NCBI GenBank assembly: GCA_003221035.1
Contig: QHUB01000016.1
Location: 1 to 64,000, forward strand
Direction: 5' to 3'
Source: Gemmatimonadota bacterium
GTDB taxonomy: Bacteria > Gemmatimonadota > Gemmatimonadetes > Gemmatimonadales > GWC2-71-9
Length of the DNA stretch: 64,000 bases
The notes beneath the pieces were generated by a model. That model was not told the DNA's origin, did no database searches, and saw nothing but the letters and a program-made list of their open reading frames with translations. Below, one piece after another: positions 26,925 through 35,630 of this stretch. A program made the translations under genes and the position numbers. The first letter of the stretch is position 1, and each line of letters begins with the position of its first letter.

Positions 26925-28517
26925 ATGCCAACGTCCCGTAGCACGCGCACCTCGCGCGAACCGGTGGTGCTCGTGGTACTCGACGGCTGGGGCTTTCGGC
27001 CCGGGCGCGACGGCAATGCCATCGAGCTCGGCAGGACGCCGGTGTGGCACCGGCTGTGGGAGCGGGCACCGCGCACGCTGCTCGAAGCTTCAGGGTTGGC
27101 CGTTGGCCTTCCAGAAGGACAAATGGGCAACAGCGAGGTCGGCCATCTCAATCTCGGCGCGGGTCGCGTGGTTCCGCAGGATATCGTTCGCATTTCCCAG
27201 TCCGTTGAGTCTGGAGAGTTCTTTCGCATTCCCGCGCTGGCCGAGCTGGTCGAGGACATCCGTCGCCACGACGGTACGTTGCACGTGATGGGGTTGATCG
27301 GAACCGGCGGCGTGCACGCGCTCGACAAGCACCTGCTGGCGGCTGTGGAGCTCGGCAGGCGCGCGGAGCTCAGGATCGCGATCCACGCGTGGCTCGACGG
27401 GCGTGATACGCCGCCGAAGTCCGGGCTGGGATTTATGGAAGAACTGCTCGAGGACGTTGGAGTCAGGAGTCAGGAGTCTGGGACGTCATCCCCGGCTCCC
27501 GGCTCCCGGCGCCCGGCCCCCGTTGTATCCACCGTCACCGGCCGATACTTCGCGATGGATCGCGACAAGCGTTGGGATCGCACTAGGCTCGCCTACGATG
27601 CGATGGTGAAAGGCGTCGGCGTCGCCGTACCGGATCCCATTGCAGCGATCAAGCAGGCGTACGAAGCGGGGGAAACCGACGAATTCGTAAAGCCGCGCGT
27701 GATCGAAGGCGCGCCGCTGATCAAAGACGGCGACGGGATCTTCTGCTTCAACTATAGAGCCGATCGGATGCGGCAAATCGTGCGCGCCCTCGCCATGCCG
27801 GACTTCGACGGTTTCGATGTGAAGGGCCGGCCGCGGGTGCAGCTCGTGACGATGACGCGCTACGACGTAACATTCCCCTTCCCCGCCGCCTTCGAACCGA
27901 TGGTCCTGTCGAAGATCGTGGCCGAGGTGCTGTCGGATCACGGCAAGACGATGTTCCGGACGGCGGAGACCGAGAAATACGCGCACGTCACGTACTTCTT
28001 CAACGGCGGCTACGAGCCGCCGTACAAGGGCGAGGAGCGGCTGCTCGTCCCATCCCAGAAAGTGGCGACGTACGACCTGATGCCGGAGATGAGCGCGCCC
28101 GGCGTCACGGACGTCTTGTGCACGGCGATCGCGGCGCGGAACCACGATTTCATCCTGTGCAACTACGCCAATGGCGACATGGTGGGACATTCGGGCGTCC
28201 TCCCCGCCGCGATCAAAGCGGTCGAAACCGTTGACGACTGCATGGCGCGCGTACTGAACACGGCCGAGCAGGCCGGGGCGACCGTGATCGTGACCGCGGA
28301 TCATGGCAACTGTGAATTGATGATCGATCCGGCAACGGGCGGTCCACACACCGCCCACACGACCAATCCCGTGCCGATTGTGATGGTGGGAGCGGGCGCG
28401 GGCACGAAGCATCTGCGAGCCGGTGGCTCGCTGCGCGACGTGGGGCCAACGATCTTGAACCTGCTGGATATTGAGCCACCCCGTGAAATGACAGGAAAGG
28501 ATCTCAGAGAGGTATGA
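26925..28517 (+). CDS. gpmI: 2,3-bisphosphoglycerate-independent phosphoglycerate mutase
   Basis: 530 residues. It interconverts 3- and 2-phosphoglycerate with Mn2+. VVLVVLDGWGF opens the phosphatase domain, the active-site serine is in GQMGNSEVGHLNLGAG, and TADHGNCE plus HTAHTTNPVP complete the metal site. Residues about 178-199 (GVRSQESGTSSPAPGSRRPA) are a low-complexity insertion from a repeat word, just before STVTGRYFAMDRDKRWDR. Its TGA overlaps the next gene's ATG, so it heads a long chain of coupled genes. A GTG codon at the VVLVVLDGWG start is an alternative start. Confidence 0.95.
   Translation: MPTSRSTRTSREPVVLVVLDGWGFRPGRDGNAIELGRTPVWHRLWERAPRTLLEASGLAVGLPEGQMGNSEVGHLNLGAGRVVPQDIVRISQSVESGEFFRIPALAELVEDIRRHDGTLHVMGLIGTGGVHALDKHLLAAVELGRRAELRIAIHAWLDGRDTPPKSGLGFMEELLEDVGVRSQESGTSSPAPGSRRPAPVVSTVTGRYFAMDRDKRWDRTRLAYDAMVKGVGVAVPDPIAAIKQAYEAGETDEFVKPRVIEGAPLIKDGDGIFCFNYRADRMRQIVRALAMPDFDGFDVKGRPRVQLVTMTRYDVTFPFPAAFEPMVLSKIVAEVLSDHGKTMFRTAETEKYAHVTYFFNGGYEPPYKGEERLLVPSQKVATYDLMPEMSAPGVTDVLCTAIAARNHDFILCNYANGDMVGHSGVLPAAIKAVETVDDCMARVLNTAEQAGATVIVTADHGNCELMIDPATGGPHTAHTTNPVPIVMVGAGAGTKHLRAGGSLRDVGPTILNLLDIEPPREMTGKDLREV
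27458..27522. repeat. Short-period repeat words inserted in gpmI
   Basis: GGAGTCAGGAGTCAGGAGTC (7-base period) is followed after a short spacer by CCCGGCTCCCGGCTCCCGG. It is in frame and encodes a Ser/Pro/Arg-rich loop in gpmI where other family members have none. The first word is the complement of the one inside ubiD at 11307. Confidence 0.75.
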
Positions 28518-29227
28518 CGTTACGACGGTACGTTGTAGGCGCGCTCGTAGGACTCAGCGTCGTAGCGTCGTATGACCTAGCCGGGGCCCAGGTCGGCCAC
28601 GACCCCGGCTCCTCTCCCTATCGCGACATCCCGTGGCACAAAGGACCGGTGTTCTTCGCCGGATATTTGAGCGGCGACCGCGGTGAAGCCGACGCCGGGA
28701 TGACGAACGCGCAGACGGAGGGCGGGCGCTGGGAGATGAACGCCGGTAAGACGATGTTATTTGTGTTTTCCGGCGCCTATCTCATGGGCGATCGCTACAT
28801 CATCGACCCGCGACTCAACAGGCTCGATCCGAACAAGAAGACGGGGCCGTATCCATCGAACATCGGGACGGCGGAGATCGCCTTGCAGCTCAAGCTCACC
28901 GGTAACAAGTCGTGGCACAGACTCGCGCCCTATGTCGGAACCGGGCTTGGCCTCGCGTTCGACATCGACTCGCCCGGCGACACGACCAGGAGCGGCTATG
29001 CCTTCGGCACCAAGTTCACCATCGACTTCATGGGCGGAGTCCGCCTGTACTTTCCGAGGCACTTGATGCTCAACGCCGACGGGCGTTTGCTCTGGTGGCG
29101 TCTCAAATATCCGGTGTCATTCCATTCGACCGCGCCTGACGGGTCGCGCGTGGTGCCCATCTTCCAGGATCTGACGGACTGGACATTGCATCCCTGGGTC
29201 AGCGTGGGCATTGGATGGAATTTCTAG
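28514..29227 (+). CDS. Secreted outer-membrane beta-barrel candidate
   Basis: 237 residues with a signal peptide. The rest alternates polar and hydrophobic residues with many aromatic-ended strands (MLFVFSGAYLMGDRYIIDP, LAPYVGTGLGLAFDI, FMGGVRLYFPRHLMLNADGRL) and ends in IGWNF, a typical terminal aromatic residue for outer-membrane proteins. Unknown role. ATGA coupling to gpmI and a 13-base overlap with tupB link it to the Mo/W operon. Confidence 0.65.
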   Translation: MTLRRYVVGALVGLSVVASYDLAGAQVGHDPGSSPYRDIPWHKGPVFFAGYLSGDRGEADAGMTNAQTEGGRWEMNAGKTMLFVFSGAYLMGDRYIIDPRLNRLDPNKKTGPYPSNIGTAEIALQLKLTGNKSWHRLAPYVGTGLGLAFDIDSPGDTTRSGYAFGTKFTIDFMGGVRLYFPRHLMLNADGRLLWWRLKYPVSFHSTAPDGSRVVPIFQDLTDWTLHPWVSVGIGWNF

Positions 29228-29916
29228 CCGAGGGCTTTCGGCGGGCCTGGTCGCTCCTCCTCGCGGGGGATTCTGAAGTCCTCGGAATCGCAGCCTTAAC
29301 CCTCAAGGTCGCCGTTGTCGCCACCACCATTGCCTGCGTCGCGGGGCTGCCGCTGGGCTATTTCCTGGCTACCCGAAGGTTTTGGGGCCGTCGCGCGGCC
29401 CTGACCGTCGTCAACACCGCGCTCGCATTTCCCACCGTCGTCGTCGGTCTGCTGCTCTACGCCCTGCTGTCGCGCCGCGGACCACTCGGCGCCATGGGGT
29501 GGCTCTACACATGGCAGGCGATCGTGTTGGGCGATGTCTGTCTCGCCCTGCCAATCGCGGCCGCCCTCTCGGCTGCCGCCGTGCAGGGCGTTGACCCGCG
29601 CATTCGCCGCACGGCCGAGACGCTCGGCGCCGGACCATGGCGTACGGCGTGGACCGTCGCGCGCGAGGCGCGGTTTGCGCTTGCCGCCGTGATCACCGCG
29701 GCGTTCGGCCAGGTGGTCGCGGAAATCGGCGCCGCGCTGATCGTCGGGGGCAACATTCGCGGCCAAACCCGCACACTCACGACCGCGGTCGCGCTCTACA
29801 CGTCGCAGGGTGATTTCGGCATGGCGCTCGCGCTCGGCCTCGTGTTGCTGCTACTCGCGCTCGTCGTCAACATCGCGCTGCAGGTGCTGCAGGGCCGGGG
29901 GGGCGGCAGTGGTTGA
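29215..29916 (+). CDS. tupB: Tungstate/molybdate ABC transporter permease (TupB/ModB-like)
   Basis: 233 residues, about six membrane segments. The EAA-type loop RRTAETLGAGPWRTAWTVA and GQVVAEIGAALIVGGNI are typical of TupB/ModB/WtpB permeases. With the ATPase of the next gene it would form the channel for tungstate or molybdate. No substrate-binding protein gene is within the window. Overlaps the next gene by eight bases. Confidence 0.85.
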   Translation: MEFLAEGFRRAWSLLLAGDSEVLGIAALTLKVAVVATTIACVAGLPLGYFLATRRFWGRRAALTVVNTALAFPTVVVGLLLYALLSRRGPLGAMGWLYTWQAIVLGDVCLALPIAAALSAAAVQGVDPRIRRTAETLGAGPWRTAWTVAREARFALAAVITAAFGQVVAEIGAALIVGGNIRGQTRTLTTAVALYTSQGDFGMALALGLVLLLLALVVNIALQVLQGRGGGSG

Positions 29917-30910
29917 GCTCCGGTACGTGCGGCACCGCTACGAAGGGCGCGTGGTGCTCGACTTCGAGCAGTTTGGCCTGCCCAAGAACGGGACCGTGGC
30001 CCTGGTAGGTCACAACGGCGCCGGCAAGAGCACGCTCCTCCGCCTGCTCGCGCTCCTCGAAAAGCCCACGGAAGGTCATGTCCTCTGGAACGGCACACCG
30101 GTCTCCGGCCGCGCGCGAGCTGCGGCGCGCTCGCGCGTCACACTGGTCGAACAACGCCCGATCCTGTTTCGCGGCACGGTTCGCGAGAACCTCGAGTACG
30201 GCCTGCGCGTGCGCGACATTCGGCACGCGGCGGCGGATGGTATCATCGGCGACGTCGTGGACAAGCTGGGGCTGGCGCCGCTGCTCGCCCGGCGACGCAC
30301 CGAGTTGTCCGACGGCGAGGTGCAACGTGTCGCGGTCGCGCGCGCCCTCGTCCTGCGCACCGACGTCCTGCTGCTGGACGAACCGACCAGCTCCGCGGAC
30401 CGCGCGGCCGCTGGTGCGCTGTACCGCGCGCTCAGCGCCGAGCGTGTCGAGCGGCCGTTTGCGGTGTGCATCGCGTCGCATCTGCTCGAGGACGCCTATC
30501 GCTGGGCCGATGACATCCGCGCTCTTGCCGAAGGCCGGCTCTCGCCTGTGACGCCGGAGAATCTGTTTCGCGTCGAGCTGCCCGCCGGAGAGGGACTGAA
30601 GAGCGTACGGGTCGGTAGCATCCACATCGCCGCGGTGACCGACCGTGCCGGCTCCGCGGTGCTCGCCGTCCCGCCGACCGACATCTTCGTGAGCAAAGAG
30701 CCTCTGGCCTCGTCGGCGCGCAACGTCTTCAAGGGCCGCGTGACCGGCATGGCGATCGAGCAGCGCGGTGCCGGAGTCCAGGTGCGCGCCGACATGGGTG
30801 GCGTCGAGCTCGTGGCCAGCGTGACGGCGGAAGCCGCGCGCGACCTGGCGCTCACGCCCGGCGGTGGGGTCGTCTTCTCTTTCAAGGCCACTGCCGTCCG
30901 GGTATTCTAA
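29909..30910 (+). CDS. tupC: Tungstate/molybdate ABC transporter ATPase
   Basis: 333 residues from a GTG at 29909 inside the tupB end. Walker A is GHNGAGKST, signature TELSDGEVQRVAVARAL (LSDGE instead of LSGGQ), Walker B VLLLDEPTSSADR. The C-terminal ~100 residues end in a TOBE/Mop-like domain (RNVFKGRVTGMAIEQRGAGV...) that binds oxyanions such as molybdate. Such a regulatory domain is usual in ModC rather than in TupC. Together with tupB it is a Mo/W importer. Confidence 0.88.
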   Translation: MVELRYVRHRYEGRVVLDFEQFGLPKNGTVALVGHNGAGKSTLLRLLALLEKPTEGHVLWNGTPVSGRARAAARSRVTLVEQRPILFRGTVRENLEYGLRVRDIRHAAADGIIGDVVDKLGLAPLLARRRTELSDGEVQRVAVARALVLRTDVLLLDEPTSSADRAAAGALYRALSAERVERPFAVCIASHLLEDAYRWADDIRALAEGRLSPVTPENLFRVELPAGEGLKSVRVGSIHIAAVTDRAGSAVLAVPPTDIFVSKEPLASSARNVFKGRVTGMAIEQRGAGVQVRADMGGVELVASVTAEAARDLALTPGGGVVFSFKATAVRVF

Positions 30911-30913
30911 GGA

Positions 30914-31309
30914 ATGCCGACCGCGTACCTCACCCGCATCGTCGAATTCACCGCGACGCATCGCTTCCCCGAAACGCCCGAGTTCGCCGGCGCGACCCAC
31001 GATCACAGCCATCAGTACAAGTGCGCCGTGACGGTGAAGGCTGCCGTCGATCCGACCAAGGGCGGCGTGATGAGCCTGCCGGCGCTCAAGAAGCTGTTAC
31101 AGCTGGAAGTCGTGGCGCGCTTCGACGGCCGGCACATCAACAAGGACATCGCGTCGTTCGCCGCCGGGACCTGGGTCGCGACGGGCGAGGCGCTCGCGAT
31201 GTACATATGGGAGCGCATCGTCGACCAGCTGCCTCAGGGCGTGACGCTCCACTGCGTGCGCATCGAGGAGAGTCCCCATCTCTACTCCGAATACCGCGGG
31301 GAAACGTAG
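30914..31309 (+). CDS. PTPS/QueD-family protein with altered active site
   Basis: 131 residues. The tunnelling fold of 6-pyruvoyl-tetrahydropterin/6-carboxy-tetrahydropterin synthases is recognisable: FTATHRFPETP supplies one zinc histidine and HDHSHQYKC two more. The nucleophile region that normally has a cysteine before the HGH motif reads EFAGATHDHSH, with no cysteine there. A zinc-site Glu remains in IEESPHLYSEY. Activity may differ from queuosine synthesis. Position among Moco genes suggests a pterin-related role, inferred only. Confidence 0.75.
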   Translation: MPTAYLTRIVEFTATHRFPETPEFAGATHDHSHQYKCAVTVKAAVDPTKGGVMSLPALKKLLQLEVVARFDGRHINKDIASFAAGTWVATGEALAMYIWERIVDQLPQGVTLHCVRIEESPHLYSEYRGET

Positions 31310-31316
31310 CGGGCGC

Positions 31317-32039
31317 ATGCGGGCCGACTCCGCCGTCGTGGAGGAGTGGCCCGTGTGGCTCGAGGTGAACGGCGAACCCGCCGTCACCTGGATGTGCACG
31401 CCCGACCAGCTCGAGGAGCTCGCCGTCGGCTGGCTGCACGGCGAAGGGTACATCGCCTCGCTCGACGACCTCGTGCAGCTTCGCCCGTGCGCCCCGGACC
31501 TCGGCTTCTGGGCCGACGTAAAGCCCGAGCGGCTGGCGGAAGTGAAAGGCGAGAATCGGAAGCGAGTCCTCGCATCGGGCTGCGGCGCCGTCGCGACCAT
31601 GCTCGCCGACCCGGAGGCGATGGCGCGCTCAACGCCGCCGCGTGGCGATCCGCCTCCTGCCGAGACGCTGCGCGCTTTGTTCAAGCAGCTCTTCGCCGTC
31701 GGCGTGCGCTACAACGACACGGGCGGGATTCACGCCGCCGCGCTCACAGACGGCGCGATCCTGCTCTTTCACGCCGAAGACATCGGCCGCCACAACGCCG
31801 TGGACAAGGTGATCGGCGCGGCGGTGCTCGCGCGCACTCCGATCGCGGGCCGCGGCCTCCTGGTCACCGGCCGCATTTCCGCCGAGCTCGCGTTCAAGGC
31901 AGTGCGGGCGGGGCTGGCGTGGGTCGCGACGCCAAGCGTGCCCTCGACGTTGGCGGTCACCATCGCCGAACGGTCGGGCATGGTGCTGGTCGGTCGCGCG
32001 GTCAGCGGCACGCCGCATCTGCACAGGCGCGAGCCATGA
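31317..32039 (+). CDS. fdhD: FdhD-like sulfurtransferase for molybdenum/tungsten enzymes
   Basis: 240 residues, full length. TPDQLEELAVGWLHGEGYI and FHAEDIGRHNAVDKVIGAAVL are FdhD hallmarks. FdhD passes sulfur from IscS to formate dehydrogenase cofactor. The usual CxxC of the active-site loop reads SGCGAVAT, so one cysteine is missing. No formate dehydrogenase is in the window. Its stop overlaps the next gene's start (ATGA). Confidence 0.9.
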   Translation: MRADSAVVEEWPVWLEVNGEPAVTWMCTPDQLEELAVGWLHGEGYIASLDDLVQLRPCAPDLGFWADVKPERLAEVKGENRKRVLASGCGAVATMLADPEAMARSTPPRGDPPPAETLRALFKQLFAVGVRYNDTGGIHAAALTDGAILLFHAEDIGRHNAVDKVIGAAVLARTPIAGRGLLVTGRISAELAFKAVRAGLAWVATPSVPSTLAVTIAERSGMVLVGRAVSGTPHLHRREP

Positions 32040-32449
32040 CGCTCAGTGATCAGGAGCTCCGCGAGCTCCTGCAGGAATCGCGCACAATCGCCGTTATCGG
32101 CCTGTCGCCAAATCCCATGCGGCCGAGCAACTCCGTCTCACAGTACATGCAGCGCTCGGGCTACACGATCGTGCCCGTGAATCCCGGTCACGGCGAAATC
32201 CTCGGCGAAAAAAGTTACCGCACGCTCACCGACGCGGCACGCAAGCACGACATCGACATCGTCAACATCTTTCGCCGCTCTGAGCACGTCGCCCCGATCG
32301 TGGACGAGGCGATTGCGATCAAGCCCAAGTTGATCTGGCTCCAGCTGGGCATCGTCGACCACGACGCGCAGGAGCGCGCCGCGGCGGCCGGAGTCCCCTT
32401 CATCATGGATCACTGCCTCGCCATCGAACACGGTCGGCTCAAAGACTAG
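32036..32449 (+). CDS. CoA-binding (Rossmann) domain protein, YccU-like
   Basis: 137 residues. A single CoA-binding domain with AVIGLSPNPMRPSN, YTIVPVNPGHGEILGEKSY, and LIWLQLGIVDHDAQERAAAAG then MDHCLAIEH. Small proteins of this type bind CoA or nucleotides and have no known reaction. Overlaps fdhD by four bases; one base before the mobA GTG. Confidence 0.85.
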   Translation: MTLSDQELRELLQESRTIAVIGLSPNPMRPSNSVSQYMQRSGYTIVPVNPGHGEILGEKSYRTLTDAARKHDIDIVNIFRRSEHVAPIVDEAIAIKPKLIWLQLGIVDHDAQERAAAAGVPFIMDHCLAIEHGRLKD

Positions 32450-32450
32450 C

Positions 32451-33056
32451 GTGCGCGGGGCGGTCCTCGCCGGCGGCGCCGCGAGTCGCTACGGCGGTGC
32501 GCCCAAGGGGCTCGGCCTGGTGGGAGGCCGCCGCATTCTCGATCGCGTCATCGACGGAGTGCGCGCCGTTACGAATTCCCCGCCGTTGCTGGTGGCCAAC
32601 GCCTCCGACGCAAAAACCTGGCGACCCGACCTCACGACGATCCCGGATTCACGGCCCGGCTTCGGCAGTCTTGGCGGCATCTACACCGCGGTGACCGCGG
32701 GAGCAGGAGCGGTGCTCTGCGTCGCGTGGGATATGCCGTTCGTACCCGATGCCTTGCTCAGAGCGTTGGTCCATGGATTCACCGCAGGGGCTTATGACGC
32801 CTTTTTACCGGAGAGCTCGGGCCGGCGCGGGCTCGAGCCATTGTGCGCGGTGTACGGCCCCGCGTGTGGCCCGGCGATCGCGCGCCGGCTCGACAGCGGC
32901 GACTTGAAGGCCATCTCCTTCCATGGCGACGTGAGGGTCGGTATCCTCCCCCTCGCCGAGGTCCAGAGGTTCGGCGATCCTGCTATGCTGTTCTTCAACG
33001 TGAACACGCCGGACGACCTTGTGCAGGCGGAGGCGCTGTGGCGGCGACCCGGATGA
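32451..33056 (+). CDS. mobA: Molybdenum cofactor guanylyltransferase
   Basis: 201 residues from GTG at 32451. Nucleotidyltransferase motif VLAGGAASRYGGAPKGL, then PGFGSLGGIYTA in place of GPLxGI, and CVAWDMPF for Mg2+. Transfers GMP from GTP to molybdopterin to give MGD. A homologous adenine/cytosine-specific enzyme cannot be excluded. Overlaps mobB by four bases. Confidence 0.9.
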   Translation: MRGAVLAGGAASRYGGAPKGLGLVGGRRILDRVIDGVRAVTNSPPLLVANASDAKTWRPDLTTIPDSRPGFGSLGGIYTAVTAGAGAVLCVAWDMPFVPDALLRALVHGFTAGAYDAFLPESSGRRGLEPLCAVYGPACGPAIARRLDSGDLKAISFHGDVRVGILPLAEVQRFGDPAMLFFNVNTPDDLVQAEALWRRPG

Positions 33057-33571
33057 TTTCGATCATCGGCCTCAAGAACGCGGGCAAGACGACGTTTCTC
33101 GTCGCGCTCGCGGCGGAGCTCGCGCGCCGCAAGTTCCGCGTCATGACCATCAAGCACGGCTCGCACGCTGCCGACATGGACCAGAAGGGCAAAGACACCT
33201 GGCGTCACTGGCATGAAGGAAAGGCGGAGCGCGTGCTCATGGAGGGACCGGGGCAGCGCGTGCTGTTCGAGCGGACCGAAGTCGAATCCGACCCGATTTC
33301 CCTCACCCAGGAGTACCTCGAGGGTGCCGATATCGTGCTCGTCGAGGGATTCAAGCGCGCGCCGTTGCCCAAGATCGAAGTCTATCGCACGGCGGCGGGA
33401 CCCAAGCCGATTTTCGATCCGGCCGTCCATGATCCGACCGACTGGGTCGCGATGGTGACCGACGATCGCGACCTGCGCATGCCGTTCTCCGTCTTCCGGT
33501 TCAGCGATACCGCGTGGCTCGTCACGCTCGCCAGCCTCGCGTGGGACCGAGCGAAGATTCTCCCTCCCTGA
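33053..33571 (+). CDS. mobB: MobB-like GTP-binding protein
   Basis: 172 residues. Walker A GLKNAGKTTF, MTIKHGSHAADMDQKGKDTWR and VLVEGFKRAPLPKIEVYR are the MobB signature. MobB binds GTP and assists MobA in making the dinucleotide form of the cofactor. Stop and next start overlap in TGATG. Confidence 0.93.
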   Translation: MISIIGLKNAGKTTFLVALAAELARRKFRVMTIKHGSHAADMDQKGKDTWRHWHEGKAERVLMEGPGQRVLFERTEVESDPISLTQEYLEGADIVLVEGFKRAPLPKIEVYRTAAGPKPIFDPAVHDPTDWVAMVTDDRDLRMPFSVFRFSDTAWLVTLASLAWDRAKILPP

Positions 33572-34797
33572 TGACACCCGCGGAGGCCGCGCGCATCATC
33601 CTCGACAATTGCCGGCCGCTCTCCAGCGAGCGCCGGCCGCTGCGCGATGCGCTCGACGCCGTGCTCGCCGAGGATGTCACCAGTCCGATCGACTTGCCGC
33701 CCTGGGATAACTCGGCAATGGACGGATACGCCGTGCGTAGCGCCGATCTGGTGGAGGCGGAGACTGTCCTCGAGGTGATCGAGACGATCCCAGCCGGGCA
33801 GTTTCCTCAGAAATCGATCGGCAAGGCGCAAGCGACACGCATCTTCACCGGCGCGCCGCTGCCGCAGGGCGCGGATACGGTGATCCGGCAGGAGGACACG
33901 GCCCTGGGGGAAGACTCCAACGGCCGGGTCGCGATTCGCAACACGCGCGACGCGAAAAAGAACATCCGGCGTCGTGGCGAGGACATTCGCAAGGGTGTCG
34001 TCGTGCTCACAGCCGGCGCGGCCCTCGGGCCCGCGCAACTCGGCGTATTGGCCTCGATCGCCTGGGGCACTCCGCTCGTGCACCGCCGCCCCCGCGTCGC
34101 CTTCATGGGCTCGGGCGACGAGATTGTCGACCTGGATCGCCGGGACGAGATTCTCGCCGGCACCAAGATCGCGACATCGAACTCCTATACGCTCGACGCA
34201 CTGATCCGTCGCGCCGGCGCGGAGCCGGTCAACCTCGGCGTCGCGCGCGATAGTAAGGAAAGCCTGCGCGAGCATCTGCGCGGGGCCGCCGAGGCCGACC
34301 TTCTGATCACCACGGCCGGCGTCAGCGTCGGGGAGCACGACCTGGTCCGGGACGTGCTCCAGGAGCTGGGCGGCGAGCTGAAGCTCTGGCGCATCGCGAT
34401 GCGGCCGGGCGCGCCGGTCGGATTTGGGTTGCTCCGCGGCATCCCGTGGATCGGGCTGCCCGGGAACCCGGTCAGCACCATGGTTACGTTCGAGCTGTTC
34501 GTGCGACCGGCGATCCGGCGGCTCCAGGGGCATCGCCTGCCCTATCGCCACACCACGCCGGTCACCGCGGCGGAGCCGATCACGTTAGGTCCCAGGCTGC
34601 GACACTACCTCCGGGCCATCGTGGAGAACGGGCAGGCGCGTTTGACAGGGCCGCAAGGGTCTGGCATTCTCACCAGTATGGTGCTCGCCAACGCGCTGCT
34701 TATCGTTCCCGCCGAGCTGTCTACTGTTCCCGCGGGGACGGAGCTCGAGGCGCTCGTCCTCGACGATCCCCGGCACGTCGCGGAGCCGCCCTACTGA
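33571..34797 (+). CDS. moeA: Molybdopterin molybdenumtransferase MoeA
   Basis: 408 residues. DLPPWDNSAMDGYAVRSADL is the MoeA consensus, followed by IFTGAPLPQGADTVIRQED, VAFMGSGDEIVDLD and IPWIGLPGNPVSTMVTFE. It inserts molybdate (or tungstate) into adenylylated molybdopterin. No MogA, MoaA-E or MoeB genes are near. Overlaps the GGDEF gene in TGATG. Confidence 0.95.
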   Translation: MTPAEAARIILDNCRPLSSERRPLRDALDAVLAEDVTSPIDLPPWDNSAMDGYAVRSADLVEAETVLEVIETIPAGQFPQKSIGKAQATRIFTGAPLPQGADTVIRQEDTALGEDSNGRVAIRNTRDAKKNIRRRGEDIRKGVVVLTAGAALGPAQLGVLASIAWGTPLVHRRPRVAFMGSGDEIVDLDRRDEILAGTKIATSNSYTLDALIRRAGAEPVNLGVARDSKESLREHLRGAAEADLLITTAGVSVGEHDLVRDVLQELGGELKLWRIAMRPGAPVGFGLLRGIPWIGLPGNPVSTMVTFELFVRPAIRRLQGHRLPYRHTTPVTAAEPITLGPRLRHYLRAIVENGQARLTGPQGSGILTSMVLANALLIVPAELSTVPAGTELEALVLDDPRHVAEPPY

Positions 34798-35630
34798 TGC
34801 GCGTGCCCTCTTCGCCTGCCCTGCGCCAGGTGCTGCGGCTCACCGGCTACGTTCTGCTCACGTTATTCGTCTATTGGCTCAACGCGATCACGCCGCCCGA
34901 TGCGCGGCTCGGCATCCTGTACATCGTGCCGGTCCTGCTCGTCACGTGGACCGAGGGGCTGGGCTGGGGCATCGTATTCGCGGTCGTCACGACGGGATTC
35001 CGCGAGACGATCGCATGGGTCCAGATGCCGCTCGACACGCCGATCGTGTGGCGCGTGCTCACGGCGCTGGCCTACCTGGTTGTGCTGGGCGTGGCGATGG
35101 CGGGGCTTCAAATGCTGCGTCGCAGCCAGGCCGCCCTCGCGCGACTGGTCATCATCGACCAGCTCACGAATGTCCTCAACGCTCGCGCCTTTGCCGACCG
35201 GCTCGGCCAGGAGCTGGACCGCAATCGCCGCTATCCGCGCCCGCTCGCGCTGATCTACATGGATCTCGACAACTTCAAGGTCATCAACGACACGCACGGC
35301 CACCAGACGGGCGACGCGGTGCTCCGTCTCGTGGCCGATGCCATGCGATCATCAGTGCGGCAGTCCGATATCGTCGGTCGCCTGGGAGGCGATGAGTTCG
35401 CGGTGCTGATGCCGGAAACTGAAGCCGCGCTCGCGGACGCCGCCGCCAAGCGGCTGATCGCGAGCCTGCGCGACGTCTTCAAAGGCACGCCGAACGTCAC
35501 CGCGAGCATCGGCGTCGTATCCTGCATAGCGACGGATGCCAACACCGACGACCTTCTGCGCAGAGCCGATCAGGCGATGTACGACGCCAAAAAGTCCGGT
35601 AAGGACCGCGTGGTGCAGGTCGCGATTTGA
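34797..35630 (+). CDS. Membrane GGDEF diguanylate cyclase
   Basis: 277 residues. About four membrane segments in the first 100 residues (VLLTLFVYWLNAI, LGILYIVPVLLVTW, GIVFAVVTTGF, LAYLVVLGVAMAGL) then DQLTNVLNARAF, DLDNFKVINDTHGHQTGD and active site RLGGDEFAVL. It should make cyclic di-GMP. It is inserted, with TGATG and TTGA coupling, between moeA and the M61 peptidase. Confidence 0.9.
   Translation: MRVPSSPALRQVLRLTGYVLLTLFVYWLNAITPPDARLGILYIVPVLLVTWTEGLGWGIVFAVVTTGFRETIAWVQMPLDTPIVWRVLTALAYLVVLGVAMAGLQMLRRSQAALARLVIIDQLTNVLNARAFADRLGQELDRNRRYPRPLALIYMDLDNFKVINDTHGHQTGDAVLRLVADAMRSSVRQSDIVGRLGGDEFAVLMPETEAALADAAAKRLIASLRDVFKGTPNVTASIGVVSCIATDANTDDLLRRADQAMYDAKKSGKDRVVQVAI

Noticed and set aside
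31346-32035. N-terminal extension of the CoA-binding protein
   Set aside because: It lies inside fdhD in another frame, has a shadow composition, and a proper ATG with overlap exists at 32036.
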